Positions 25,356 through 39,100 of a DNA stretch of 64,000 bases are shown here, one piece after another (position 1 is the first letter of the stretch; every line of letters starts with the position of its first letter). The position numbers and the translations under genes were made by a program. The notes below the pieces were generated by a model. That model saw only the letters and a list, made by a program, of their open reading frames with translations. It was not told the DNA's origin and did not search any database. The stretch lies in assembly GCA_014549065.1 (NCBI GenBank), contig JACDOX010000061.1:1427042-1491041 (forward strand), in the 5' to 3' direction. This stretch comes from Cardinalis cardinalis (Eukaryota; Chordata; Aves; Passeriformes; Cardinalidae).

Positions 25356-28300
25356 GTTGTCCTCCACCCAGTCTTTTACAGTATCAATCGTATTGCTTGT
25401 AGCTAAAATAGTCACTATTAAGAAGGTTTATGAGTTTTGGTGATTTTGGGGCTTTGTTTGCTTAGAAAGAGGAAGAAGGAGCTGCTGAAAATTTGGCCCC
25501 TATTGTAATGTGGTGTGTGGGAGTTGCTCCTCTGGTGGTTGTTGAGTTCATTTCAGCCTTAGGGACTGACCTCCCCTTAGAAAATTAAATATTTGCGTGG
25601 CTGAAGTCTGANCAGAACAACCCTAACTAAACTTTGGAAACACTTTTGAGGTGAGCATTTATGTTACCCCTTTTTATGCAATGGCAACAACCTTACTCTC
25701 TTCAGGCATGAAAATCTGTTCAACTGAACAGATAAAATGGGTTTTCACTTTGGCCCACCGTGGTGGTCAGAATTGGTTCNGTGTCAGTACACTGCAGTTT
25801 TTAAGTGCTTCTTAGATTGTATTAAACTTCAGAGAAGTCAGTATTCCATGTCATTAACTAATTCTGGACTTCCTTCATCAAAAACAAAGTAAGAGGGAAA
25901 AGTTTATTTTCTTTGTACCTGAAGGCAAAATAATGTGTTGGCTAAATTTCTTCCCACAGGAGCTTGGCTCCTTCATAATGCAATATTTAGTGCATAATGG
26001 CTCCTTANCTGTTTTTTATGCAAAATCCATTCTGGATTATTGGGCTCTACATAAAGAAAGTTGTTTGCTTTTAAGGTATTTTTTTTGTGANAACGTTGGT
26101 ACCCAACTAACACAACTTCTAGGGACTGATCAGTTCCTAAATATGCAGGTCATTCTCTTCTTATGTGATGCATGTCTTTTGTGCAGAAAACCTATTTCTC
26201 CAGNCTCTCTGCCCACACAGTTTGTCCATAGATATTAATTTCTGAGTGTTTTTTAGCCTCAGGCTTTGACACTTTTATACNAAAAATCTGTGTGAGCAGA
26301 AATTTGTGCTGCAGAAATGAAAACGAGAAAATAACCATAGAGAAAAATCACACTCAGTAGAGCTGAAAGTTGAAACATCTCCTAGATTTCCATGTTAGAA
26401 ATATTAAACTAATTGTTAAATAAGTACAAACAACAGATGAAGTTTTTCTGAGANTCAAAGATCAAGTGGGAGATGAGAATCTTGGTTTCTCCTTTCCTCT
26501 CCACCTGTTTGGTGGGATTCACACTGTTCTGGCAAATCCACTTACTCAGATTTTNGCAAAATAAATATTTCTGAACCTAGTGCCTGAAATCATATCTCTG
26601 CTCTTAATTATTTATTTAGTTGACACTAGATTGTCCTGAAGTCATATAAAACACTGTAAACACTGTGATTCCTTACTGTATATTACTTTGGTAGTTTTGA
26701 GTGACAAAACCATTTAGACACTGTGGCTGTTACCATATCATGGTTTGAAAGGTAAAACAGAACATGATCATCTTTTTAATAGGAACACTGTGTGATTCAC
26801 AGGTGGTGAATATTTCATGCACTTTGCATTTGCCTTTGTGCAGGAGGGTAAATGGAAAGTAAATCCATGTGTACTTTAGACAGTAAAAAGGCATTACTTT
26901 GTTACATCATATAAACATGTAGATTTGATTCTCTCTTTACTCATGCTGTAAAAAGAAAGTTTTAAAGTGTTTAGCCATACCTGAAAATGTAAATGCCCGA
27001 GCCTAATGTAATGCTGAAAAAAAATTAAGATAAATGATACTGCATCCTTGCCACAAACTGCAGCTTGTACAAAATTCACTTTAGTTATTATACTGTGAAT
27101 ACGTGTGCTAAACCTCCTCTGTGTATGCACAATTTATGTTGAATGCAACATGAATCATTTTAATAGACCAAGCAAAAAGTCCCCAAAGTCAATTTTCAAA
27201 TTATGAACCTTGGAACAGAATATAGCAACAATGAACAACAAATAGTTCAGATTTTACGCTGAACTACAAATGAACCATTAAAGGTACAGTATACTCATTC
27301 AGAAAAAAACACTTTTTCCTTATCATCACAGTGGCTAAAATGCAAAACAAGAATATTTCTTAAAGGTCAGCTCTAAATTTTCTCTTTTTCTGTACCTTAT
27401 TAAGAGGCACATTCATGAGAGCTGATGCTGTGAAGGTTTTTACATCTGTTGTGAGACTTGGATGATTCTGGTTGCTCTGGTTAGATTCTGCCTCTGATCT
27501 GCCTGTAACCTTGAGAAAGACTGGGTTTGATGCTTTAAAATTCAGGGATCCATTCTGATTTACTGCTTAAAAAATGCCCTGGCTTCAGATGGGTCATTTG
27601 AATGGAAAACCTTTTCACTACCTGGTTTTAGCTGTTCAGTGTTACCAGGACACAGCAAAGGTGGTGGCAAAGGAGCACAGGCCTTTTAAAGGTTGGTAAG
27701 GAATTAAAATTCAACAGAAAGGAAGGAAGAGTGTCATCTAAAACTTACAAGAGTTAAAAAGTATATAAATGGTTTCTCATTGCCTCATCTACTGCTTTAA
27801 TTGCATTTTTCGTTTCTGGATACTTTAATTTAGGAAATAATAATCTATTTAGTTGATTGTATGGATGCTGTTGATTTTTTAAACAAAATTCAGTATTTTT
27901 GCAGCCTTTTCATTTTTTTTTAAACTTGCCTCTGTCCTCCTAAAATTGCCTACTTAATCAAAGTTTTATGAATATAAACCTCTGCTTGTTTTCTTGGCAC
28001 ATGCTTTTTCATGGGCCTGAGAGAATTAGTGAGTCATGCCTCGAAATGCTCTGTGGAACCTTGTGCAATTCAGTGTTCTTTAACTGGTCAAATTTGCTGT
28101 TTAGATTGGAGAAGACAGAATAAAGTAAAAAGACTAAAAAATTGTGGTGAATGGTGTCGTGAGAGGGGAGAAAAGGGCTATTTTCAGGTAACTTTGTCAG
28201 GCATGTAGTTGAAAGTAGAAGTTGACAGTGGTCATGGGTTTTCCCGATAGAAGTACATGAGAAAAATAATCCAGCTCCAAAGTTCACAGCCATTGTGTCA

Positions 28301-28767
28301 TGGTCAGTTCTGAACATGTTTGGTAAGGTACATCATGGGTGTGAAAAATACAACTGAAAATGTTGCAAGAACTGTAGGGTTCTGTAAATTATTTAACATA
28401 GTCTGTGGAGCACAGCATAGGAGCCATGGGTTTCCCATGAAAACCTGGGTAGTTCTGACTGCTTTTGGCATGCATAAATTGTAGAAAACGATTTATAAAA
28501 TCTATTATAGANGTTTAGAAGGCTGCTCATTGAAAACTAGCTTTCTATAATTTCTAGAGTGAGAATTTGCCTTTGCATTTTGACTGAGTCTTTGTAAGTC
28601 ACTTTTTGATAATTGCATCATTTAAGATGCATATCTGAAAACTGCTGTAAGCTTTTGGAAGTTAACATTTCATCCAGAGCAAAAGGTAAAATCTGTTACA
28701 GATTTCCTTGAAAAATTCATTTTTTTGGTGTATTTCTTAAAAGTTGCAAGCCTACTATTAGAATAGT

Positions 28768-28796
28768 AAAAAAAAAAAAAAAACCAACCAAAAAAG
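28768..28796. repeat. A16 run with A/C-rich tail
   Basis: Sixteen A bases are followed by CCAACCAAAAAAG. The composition resembles the A/C-rich tracts at 4683 and 10341. Confidence 0.85.
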
Positions 28797-31700
28797 CAAG
28801 CCTTCATTGGTACTTCAGTAATTTATCTTTCAGTCTGGCAGGAGAGCGCAGCATGTTGCCATGGGGTGTTCATGGATCAAATTACATCTCAATGGAACTT
28901 GATGGATTTTGGTAGGACTGGGTTTCAGCTCCTTACAGTTACACTACTGCAGGTTATTGGTGAACATTTATAGCTCTGCAGATGGGGGTGCTTGTACNTG
29001 ATCTCAAAACTCCCTCTCTGTTTTTACTGTGTGAGGACCAGTTATGCTCTTGGTCCTCCCTGCAGTTACTGAGACCAGAACCAAAGACATTTGAGGGTGA
29101 GGCAGTTCCTGTTGGAGACCTAAATTATTTCAGCCCTTTTAGTCAGGATTTTTATGAAGAAGATGTGATAAATTATCTGCATTTGATACACAAATTTGGC
29201 AGAAACTCTGCCTCTTTGTTTTTAAATTTTTTTTATTTATTAGCCCCTGTGAAAATTTCAAGTGACTTTAAGCAGCCGCCATAAATAAGAAACACATTCC
29301 TCAAATGTTGATAATGTTTCCTCCTCCCCTTGGTCCTTTTCTGTATGTAGTTGAACCTGAAATCCAGAGTATTGTCATCTTTAAGCAAAACCTTTTTCTT
29401 ATTGCAGGAAAGATAATCCAGTATTCCATGGTCTTGCAGGTCAGAACATTATTATTAGGGTCAGAANAGAATTTTATGCTGATGAAGAAAAAATTTCCAA
29501 TCTACTAATCCAGAAATCTCCAAACACAACTACTTTTATGATGTCAAGGCANTAAATCTGTTTTGGTGTTTCTGTTTTGACTTCTTGCCTCCCATTCAGG
29601 TTACTGACTGTGTGTCAGTGACCCACAGNGATCTAACCAAGGTAGCCACAATATCACATTGTGCACTCACCTAAATTCTAGGAGACAGCCTGAGCATCAC
29701 AGAATGTGAAATTTGTGCTGGTGAAGAGGGAGTATGGATCAGCAACACATTGATTTCAGCCAAGAATCAAATCAGCAGTAAGATCAGAGAAGGAGCCTTG
29801 TGGTTTCATCCAGACTCTGATCCACTCCATCATTCTACTCCCCAATGCTTGAGAACCCCTCTGACTGCTGGAGAGGTGAGGAAAGAGATTTACTACAAAA
29901 GACAATGACAGAAGTTGAAAATGCTTTTTCTTTTCTTTTTCCTGTAGATTGTGAGATGTAAAAGTTATGAAAATGATGTGTATGTATGGATAGCTCTTAT
30001 TTATATTCCACAAGAGTAACAGTTGTTCCAATATAATGGTAGCCCCCCTTTATTCTTCAGCATCATGCATTTTCTTCATTTTGTGATATATTATGTGGCT
30101 TTTTGGTGTAACTACACATTTAGATCCTATTGAATAAAATTTATGTGTTGCCTTATGGAAAACTTGTTTCATAATTCATTAATTATTTACTATTACTTGA
30201 CCTTACAGTACATGAAAAAACCTATCCCATAACTGTAATTTCAATTCTCTCTAGTGTGAAATCAATCACATTTCACATCTTTTATATTATTTAAAACGTG
30301 AATCATGAAATTTTCCTGTGGATTTCTCCCAGGTTACTGAGAACTTTCAAACCTGAGTGTGTGGGAAATGTGCAGGCTGTCCCCTGCAGAGCTGGGCCAG
30401 GTCCTGGTTGCATTTCAAACACTGCAAAACCCTTTGCAGTGGCTGAGCTGTCCCTTCTCATCAGTAAAACTGGGGCTGGCAAAGAACAGGAGTGTTTTAT
30501 AAAGATCTTCTTCACAGGCTTTCTGTTTCCTTTGTGTACAAGTAATATTTAGATAAGGACATAGCTTTTAACTGGCACCTCCCTATCCCCAGAACCCAAA
30601 TTGTGCCAGTAATGTTACTGAGCAAGCTTGGTGTGTGCAGTTTGCAGCGCTGGGGGAGCTCCTGGGCAGCTGGGTAATGCTGAGCCCACTTCTGATATTT
30701 GTGTCCCCTGTACTGTGAGAGGAAGGTGATGGGTGTTGTGTTTAATTTAAAGTTCAGGAACATTTGGGGAATGATGTGGGAAGCAGCCTGGTGCACTCAG
30801 GAAAGTGATGGAAGTTCTGGTAGTGACACTGAGATACATTTTCTGATTTGACAGTAATTTCTGAAAATACACGAGCAGATAAAAGGAGTAATCAGTTATG
30901 CACTTGAGATTTGGAGGGTTTTTTTTTCCCCTGAAAATCTGCAAGAGAAGTATTATCAAAATCAAGAAATTTTAAACTATATTTTAAGCAGGAGATTTAT
31001 TTGTGGAACAAATTACATTTATACCTCAGTGTGCATGAGCACAGAAGAGTAAGATTTTTGTCCTTGACAAAAAAATCTTGCCTCTTATTGTTAATTGCTC
31101 CTCCTTTTGCCTGTATGCCCATATTTTTTTGCTCTATGAGACAGTTTATCAACAAAAGATGCTTTTTCTCCATTTTTCTTTCAGTNGTTAAATGCCAAAT
31201 GTTCTAAGTTCTAAAACATGTCCAGATTGCCAGATTGTATTTTATGCAAACCCAGACTATTTTAGAAACATATCTATAATCATATTAAGCAAAAGCCATT
31301 CCAGGTTTTATGAATCTCAGATGTAATTGACAGTATTTAATTTTACTTAAATAACAAAGGCTTTGTAAGTATAGATTTTCCTGATACCTGAGCAGAGTTA
31401 GGAAAAAATTCAGAGCACATGTAATATTACACAAGGAAATAAAGTTAATTTTCTTGAAATATACAGTAGGGTATATAAACGGACTTCGGGAAAAAATAGT
31501 GGAATGAAAAGTCTAATGCTATTTTCCTAAGCCACATTTGCTAAATGCAGACTTTTGCAAGGTCAGCAGTTATACTGGAGTTGAGGAGAAATGGCTTCAG
31601 TGGCTTTAACTTTACCAGTGCCCTTGATGAGGTGCAGAGTTGTCAGTATTCTCGTAAAATTCCTCAGTGATGGCTTCTTCTGTTCTCTTTATTTCCTTAA

Positions 31701-32270
31701 GTGAACATCTGTCTAATTGTTCACCTCCATTGCTTTAGTGCTTTCCTCATGCTTTCTCTGTTTCCAGACAATAAACTTTATTTTCTTCATAAGAATTCAG
31801 TCTACGCAAGGGTATTAGGCAGCTTGTTTGCACCTTTTAATTTCTGGAAGTTTTCCAGAAGGGCTTTTTGCTGTAGTTCCAATGGGTTCATCAGTGAATC
31901 ATGTAACATAATGCAGCATTGTGTTTGGGTTTTTATCCGTTACCTTCTGTTTATAAACATCTGCTTGGAAATTTTCTTTTTGAATTTTTTTTTTTAATAT
32001 GTTTTACATTTTTGCATGTGGCATATGGGTAAGATACACAGTACCTGCTATTTTTTCAGGTGTTCAGGTAGGTACAGCCAGTATTTACCTTAACATTTGG
32101 GAAAAGCCTAAGCTACTTGCTTAAATCCCAAAATTTCAAGGTAGAATATGTGCTGGTTATTTAGCTGTGTAACAATATCTGTTAAATTAAAAGCAATTTA
32201 ATAATTGAATGACTGCATTAAAACTTGGCATTAACCCTTATGGTTGCAGGATTGCAGAAGGCATCTAAAA

Positions 32271-32299
32271 AGTCTCTTTTAGTCTCTTTTAGTCTCTTT
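32271..32299. repeat. 10-bp tandem triplicate (AGTCTCTTTT)
   Basis: Two perfect copies of AGTCTCTTTT (32271-32290) are followed by a third that lacks only its last T (32291-32299). No similar unit is seen nearby. It is a recent-looking local slippage product. Confidence 0.95.
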
Positions 32300-32601
32300 A
32301 CTTTATGGAGGGGAAAGGCAGTGGGGTTTTTTTTTTGAAATTTTTGTTTTCCTCTTATCTGTAAAGTATTTGTATTAATCTCTCACACCAATTCTTCAGG
32401 CAAATATTTAAATTTGGAAGTAGGTGGTTTTTATGCTTTTCCTGCTGCTTTATTTTTTGTCCTGGCACCACTTCCTTGTTTTTTAATGTACAAATACCTG
32501 TGCAAATATAATTTTTAAGATATATTCTTCGTCCTTCTGACCATATTGTTCATACACAAGTTGTATTTAGGAAACAAGTGNTTTAGTAAGTTTAATGATG
32601 A

Positions 32602-32633
32602 GAGACAATTATTTTGCATGAGACAATTATTTT
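32602..32633. repeat. 14-bp direct repeat, period 18
   Basis: GAGACAATTATTTT occurs at 32602-32615 and again at 32620-32633. Each copy is closely followed by GCAT, the second time after an inserted CT. It is a short imperfect tandem duplication. Confidence 0.85.
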
Positions 32634-33684
32634 CTGCATTATTTTTGTTATCTTGAGATCAAAATTTTATCAGAAAATTAATGTATATTTAGTAAATGAA
32701 AATTTCAAAGCTTTTCATGTTGATGGTGCTTAAAAATAAGACACTTAATTGTGAACTTTTTTCACATTTACATTAAAGCCATTTTAAACTTTCTCAATTA
32801 TTAGAACAATGGGACGTGGCCTTCTGACCCCTCCTGTCTGGGGCTGCCCCATTGTGCATCTGCAAAATACATGGTTTGGACTTTGATCTCAGCTTTTCAG
32901 GCAGCCTTGGAATTACCTTACCTATTTAATGATGTGTTTGGTTTTATGTCNGTGATTCCTGAGATGGGCCACGTTNGCACACAAATTTAATTGCAGCCTT
33001 TCTGTTTATTTTGTTCATGTTTTATTTGTCAGATCATATTTCTTTAGAGGGAAAGTAGAGAAAAGCTTCCTCCTTTAGTGACCACAGATCAGGTGACAGA
33101 AGGACAGATTTTCACATTCTGGTGTTGATATTTTCCTGTGCATGCAGAAAGACTTNATATTTTTGTTCTAGTCTATATTGTGTATATTGAGTGTATATTA
33201 AGAAGCTGATCCTGCCAACCCTTGTACAAGAAATCTTTACTAATGTGATTCAACCCTTTTATTTCACTTTCTAAAATTACATACATATCAATGTGACCAT
33301 TTTCAATGCATCTCTTAGCTTGGAAATGTGAACAGCTGGGGAAACAAAAGAGTTTGTGTATGTGTTTATTTCTTTGAGCATACTGTTCTGTAAGTTATCA
33401 ATGTTATATTGTTTAAATCTAGGAAATTGTAACCATGAACTGCCAATTAAAATGGCTTAAATAGCTAATTATTCAGTTCTTTCATATCTTTGTCTCATAT
33501 ATTTATTTCTACTTGCGTTGAAGCATCCTGACATTATTCATGAGTACAGAAGTGATGACTTTTAACCACATTGACTTTTTTTTTCCTTAATACTAAAAGC
33601 AGGGGGAAAGGAGGACTGTACCTTAAATCCCTTGGCAAGCTTTGCCACCCTCCCCAAGAGCTGCAATGCATTTATGAGCCTGCA

Positions 33685-33757
33685 GACGTCACCATGCTGC
33701 CAATGAATTGTGCTGCCCGCGCTCTGCGCGCACGGCTCCGCCTCGCCATCACAGCGC
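33685..33757. promoter_or_regulatory. Candidate regulatory element: CpG cluster with CRE, CCAAT and GC-box-like motifs
   Basis: In CpG-poor surroundings, about 75 bases hold nine CpG dinucleotides. In order they show GACGTCA (33685-33691, a near-complete cAMP response element), CCAAT (33700-33704), CCCGCGCTCTGCGCGCACGG (from 33716) and CTCCGCCTCGCC (a reversed GC-box-like run). Such a motif set is typical of a small enhancer or unconventional promoter. No first exon, TATA box or transcript evidence is visible, so its activity is inferred from motifs alone. Confidence 0.4.
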
Positions 33758-34275
33758 TTGGGCTTTAATCTGAAACTATTCCATCACATTTATTCCAGTG
33801 CTCTTACTTCAGTTTCATTTCCACTAAAGGAAAGAGCAAGCTTTTCCTTTCTAGCTTGTAGGAGCCATGTTGTAAGAGTTGTCTTTAATTNTTAGTTATT
33901 GTTGTTTCAATACGGATTTATGAACTACTTATTTTGTGTCATTTAACATACCATTTTTAAGCAACATTTTTCAATCTGAACACAGCTTCCAGGAGGGCAA
34001 GCTGCCCAGAACATCAGTGATCTCACAGTTATTACTTTGTGTCATATATAATCTTGTTTTTTCCTGCAACAAATAAATCTTTGGGCCTCCCTGCAAAAAA
34101 CATTTGTNGTTACAGTATAATAAAAATAAACCGTTTGTCGTGACTGCAGCTGACATTTATCAGCCTATTTGTGGGTGCTCTTTCTCTCTCTGTATAATAC
34201 AGAACATAATTTGTCACTTTGTAAATACATTCCAGCCTAAATCCCTGCCAGCATCTGTTAGTGTTTGAAGGATTA

Positions 34276-34293
34276 ATGCACTGCACAGTGCAT
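34276..34293. repeat. 8-bp inverted repeat (ATGCACTG-CA-CAGTGCAT)
   Basis: Two 8-bp arms, ATGCACTG and CAGTGCAT, are separated by CA. The palindrome lies in a stretch of balanced composition (about 34100-34330) unlike the AT-rich surroundings. Confidence 0.7.
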
Positions 34294-36127
34294 GTCTGCA
34301 CTTTCAGGCAACAACGTAGCTTATGGTTATGGATCATGAGAGAACAGGGAAAAAGAGTTCATTTTGTATTTACTTTAACATTGTTGCCCTTTTGACCATC
34401 ATGCTTTTCTCCTCGTTTGTTGTCTGGAGTGGGGATGCTGCCTTCCCTTCCCTCTGTGTGAAATCCTGCTGGAAGTTTTGTACACCACTGTGTGTGNAGC
34501 TGTACATGTAAGATAACACCTCTTTAATTTTATGGGTAATTAACAATGGTAATAATGTATTGCAATAGGGATGTTACTGGTTTAGTCCATTTAGAAATTC
34601 TCCTTTTCCCCCCAGCTTCTGCCATTTCCAACAAATCCANTACCCTATTGCCTCCTACATTGCTTCCTTCTCAGCAACTCCTAAACTGGATTCATTTAAT
34701 CTTAAAAACTTCAGATAGAGAGGGTTTTTAAAAGGAAAAAACCCTGTAGCTTCTGAATTACCCTGATGCTGTTTGCCTTGTTGCTCTCTTTGAAAATGCA
34801 TTCTGCTATCACTTGGGATGGTGCAGAATGAAAGGAATTGAAAGCATCTGAATAGGAGGCTCTCCACAGCTGAGATTCTGTTACATGTTCCCAGGCTCCC
34901 TTGATCANTCTCTAAACAAGGAGATATGTTTATTAGAATGGTAAACCATACACATGTTGTTATATATTGCCAAGATTATTTGAGATTCCCCAAGATAAAT
35001 TCAAATGAGCTTTACAGGAATGGGTGTTTGGAGACGGAAAGAAGTGATCTATATCCAGGGAAAGAAAAAANAAAATCCAGCTAAAAGTAGGCTCCCAAGC
35101 AATTACCTACAGTTCGTGTGCATTAGGAGCGAAACAAATTCCTATTGCCAAAATCTACAGTAGATTTTTGTTTAAAGACATGTAATTTCTTGTTATTGAA
35201 GCAAATGTGTCCTGTGTGCAATGGAACCGTGTGCATCCAGAAAAAAAATCAGGGCATTTGGAGTTTACTAAATGAAGTATTCTGAAATTATAGTCCAGCA
35301 GTTTTTGTATGTTTTTGTTCTCTCTGGTTATGGAATAAATAATTNAAAAAATATCTTTGGGAGAATGACTTCTTTTGCTCTTTCTAAGCATGATTTAAGA
35401 TTTCTGGAGCATAGTTTACTTCACTGAAGATATTAATTTCATAAAGAAATGCAGATGTTTTCCCTTTTTTCCTTTATAATTATCTCCAGAAGATATGAAA
35501 GGCCAAATTTACAGAGATACTGATCTAAGAGTTAACTAATGTAAAGATTATGAAATAACATTATTGCTTATTGTAGTGGTAAGTGGTATTTATTACAGAA
35601 GATTTATTAAAAAAGGATATTAAAATCTGAAAAATGAAGCAACCACAAAGAAACAAATGAGTGTATGTGTAGACATTTGCTAATAGAAAGAGATAAAGTT
35701 CTAAAACTATTGGGAAATTTAAAATGGTGATTGCATGATAAGTCAAATATGCAAAGTGTACCTGGAGACTTGAGTCCCATTTTTGTATTTGGATTTTAAA
35801 TTATAGATAAATTAAGTATTTTGATGAAGGAAAAATATTGCTGTGAACAGTGATTTGTATAAATGTTGAGATCAAATGCCAGGTTGGTGTATGCCATCCT
35901 CAGAAGCTGAACTCCTTCCTGTCAGGCCACCTTTATCACTTTTCCACATCTCTCACCTTCAGAATTTCAGGCTTTTTGGCTCAGAATTTCAGGCAATTGC
36001 AACTTTTAGACATTAATTTGCAGGACAATCCTACAACAGCTTGAGGGCTTCAGGCTTTTCTGAAGAGGCCTCTAAGTTGTAGATGATGCCAGAAAGATAA
36101 TCACTGTTCTCTGCCAAACATCCAAAA

Positions 36128-36147
36128 TTCTCCAGAATTCTGGAGAA
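36128..36147. repeat. Perfect 20-bp palindrome
   Basis: TTCTCCAGAA is followed directly by its reverse complement TTCTGGAGAA. Each half is also a TTC-N4-GAA motif, the spacing preferred by STAT6-type factors. No longer pairing extends beyond the 20 bases (A at 36127 against G at 36148). Confidence 0.9.
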
Positions 36148-39100
36148 GGGATAGAGACAAAGAAAACGATGGTCCTAATAATTTATTCTTCATGATAAAA
36201 TGTTGNTCCAAGGCTGAACAGTGATCTGAGCAGTTTGCAGGCTCACACTGACCCATTAAATCTTGATCTGTGTGCTGCTCTCTTGACTTGGATGGAGGCA
36301 ACCGCTGGAGAATTTCATTTTTGTGAGGGTCAGAAGATAAGTTACTTAAGCAGGAAGAACCAGGCTTTACAAATGAATTTCTGGGAGAGGTCACACACAG
36401 CATCAGACTATGACAGAATTNAGCAAGAAGAATAGTGGAAAAATTTACACCACTAAATTACAACCAAAATACAGGTAAAACAAACACATCAGAAAATAGG
36501 GAAACCAAGTATTACTAAAAAGTTTTTTTTTCTAATGAAAGAAAAGGAAATCCTTTTAATCTCTGATTTTCATGAAGAATCAAGTTAGTCCCAGCTGNTT
36601 CCTTGTACATCTCATAAAGGGTTAGTAAAATGGTTTGATTTGTGTTATCTTGCATAAATTAATGGAAATTTGAAAGTACTGCACAAATACTGCTGATATT
36701 GGGGGGAGGAGGAAGGTGGGGGGTAACTAGAAAAATGAGTGTAAAAATGTTCCACCACAAGGTCTTNTAAGGAACTTTATTGATGAATCCCAAAAGTAGC
36801 AGAAGAACACATTATTAGAGCACCTTCCAGAGGTGCTGGGTTGCTCTAAGAGCAGGGGATGCATCCATCCCCATCAGCTCCCAGGAGCTGCAGAGCATTC
36901 AGAGCACACAACCAGCTGNAGCTGCCATTGCATAAATACAGTTTTGCATGAAGCACCAAATGTTGACTACATTAGGCACAATAATATTTGCAGTCCTAAT
37001 CCTGANTGAAAGCCTTTTTCCCCATTAGGTACCCCCATAAATAGTGCATGGCACTGGCTATTGGCTGTCATAAGNTATGTGTCAAATTGTCAGATGTGCT
37101 TCTAAAGCATCCCCTGCTCCATCCTCAACGTGGAAATATGGGTTTATGTGGGCATTGCTTGTCATATGCTGAGATTTGGTTATTTGTTTACCTATTTTCA
37201 GATAATTCCACAGATTTTTTCATCAGCTTTGATGTAAAATTCTTTTTTTTTCCCCAAGATTTTCTTTCTGAGACAGCCTGTCAGAACTACCTCCATTCCA
37301 AGATGTTGTCATGAAGATTTTTCTGTATTAAATTAAAGCACTTTTTACCAATTGATTGTACTTTCAGTTCCTCAAAGTCAGATATTCCTGTTGTTGTGCC
37401 AAGTATTCAGTTTTGAGTTAAGGACTTTTAAACATTGAAGATGTACACACACTATTTTCTGAGAGTAAAATTATACAGTAAATTATGTAGTGTCCACTCT
37501 GGTACATTTTAAGTAGGCCCTCACAAAATGACTTGTACTTACATAAGATACAGAGGCTACAGCATATTTATTAAGACTCTTCAACTCTGTATGAAACTGG
37601 AGCAGTCAGAAGTAATGGTGTCTGCTGAAAGATTCTTTATCATATGAATTTACTTTTAGTCATCTATTATTTATTTCAGCTATTTTATATGCCATTATAA
37701 TAAATATTATGACAGAGAAAGCTTTTATGCTTCAACTTATTGTACTGCTCTTCACTTCCTTGCAATCCTTCAGGAAAATGTAGCTATGCTTTACCTATAT
37801 TTAACGTAAATCATCACTTACATTTGAATGAAAAATTCACTATGAAAAAAGGCTCCTTCTTCAATACCAAGACACAAATGCACAATCATGTTTACTGCCA
37901 AACTACTCTACCATGCAGTGTTCATTTTTAAACAATTTTTAGGCTGTAAAGTGAATGCATTGCATATAGTGAAATAGCTGGCTTTCTGGGGGTTTTCACT
38001 TTTGTGTTACTTTCTGGCTCAATAAGCATTTTTCTAGCATGAGTGCAAAGTATAGCCAATTGCACTTAAGCATTTTTAATATTTTTGCTCCAATAGGGAG
38101 CAGCTTAGATACAAAACTGAATAAGCTGTTTTCTGGGGCTGTACAGAGTAATGAAACTTACCTGGAAATACTGATGAAAGGCTTTTAGAACTGAGTATGA
38201 AACATGAAATACAAGATAAATTTTTTCTTTGGACTTTNCAAAGTGTTATTGTGTTGAGTTTAGAAGAGGACTTGTTTGGAACTGGAGATTGATTTGCCTT
38301 TGGCTGTTTCTTCAAAGGCACCATGTTGATGCTTGGACATTGTCAGATTTGAACTGCTTATTGGGCTTTGTGGAATGCAAATACCCCCATCCCAAACTCA
38401 NACCTCCCAGTTGGTTCTGGCTGACCTGGACTTCTTAGGGCTCAGCAGAAGTNTGCCTTCCCCTTGTGTCTGTTCTCCTCTGGCCACTTTGCAGAGCTGG
38501 TCTGGCTCTAGTGCTGAAGGGGTTTTGGATGCAGGTGGGACATTTGTCCTGGTACCTGCAGCAAGGACAGCAGTTCATTTTACACAGTTTTTCAATGGCA
38601 CCACGTAGTTATGAGCCTGTGGTTTAGAAAAGAGCTCTTTAAATTATTCTNCACTCATTTCAGTATCTACTTTCTCCCTGAATGATGTAATTGAAAATCA
38701 AGTAGTAGAGGGAACATTAATACCTTTTGTCAATTTAATTTTCAAAATTCTGGAGTTTCGTGGCTTAATGTATTGATTTGACGATGGCAGTTTAAAGACT
38801 GTCTCCTGTATTTGGAAGGTGGCAAGTCTCATTTAAGGTTTCACAACATAAAATGAGGCATAATTCAGTGCTGAAAACATGTGAAGTGAAGTAGTGAGAG
38901 ACATCAGCATAATACAATTATGACACATTAGATCAGGATTTGCAGCATACCATTACCAATCAGTTCTGACTGCAGAGAACAATTACAGTTAAGATGCCTT
39001 TTAGCAAAAATGATTTTNAGTTTTATTTTTTATGAAAACCCCCTATGCTTTTGTATACATATCACAATACGTGACACCTAGGCTTCTAGGGAAAGAGGGA

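Noticed and set aside
27420..27540. Possible MIR-like SINE core (CTGTAACCTTGAGAAAG)
   Set aside because: Only a weak resemblance over a few bases, with no supporting flanking match.
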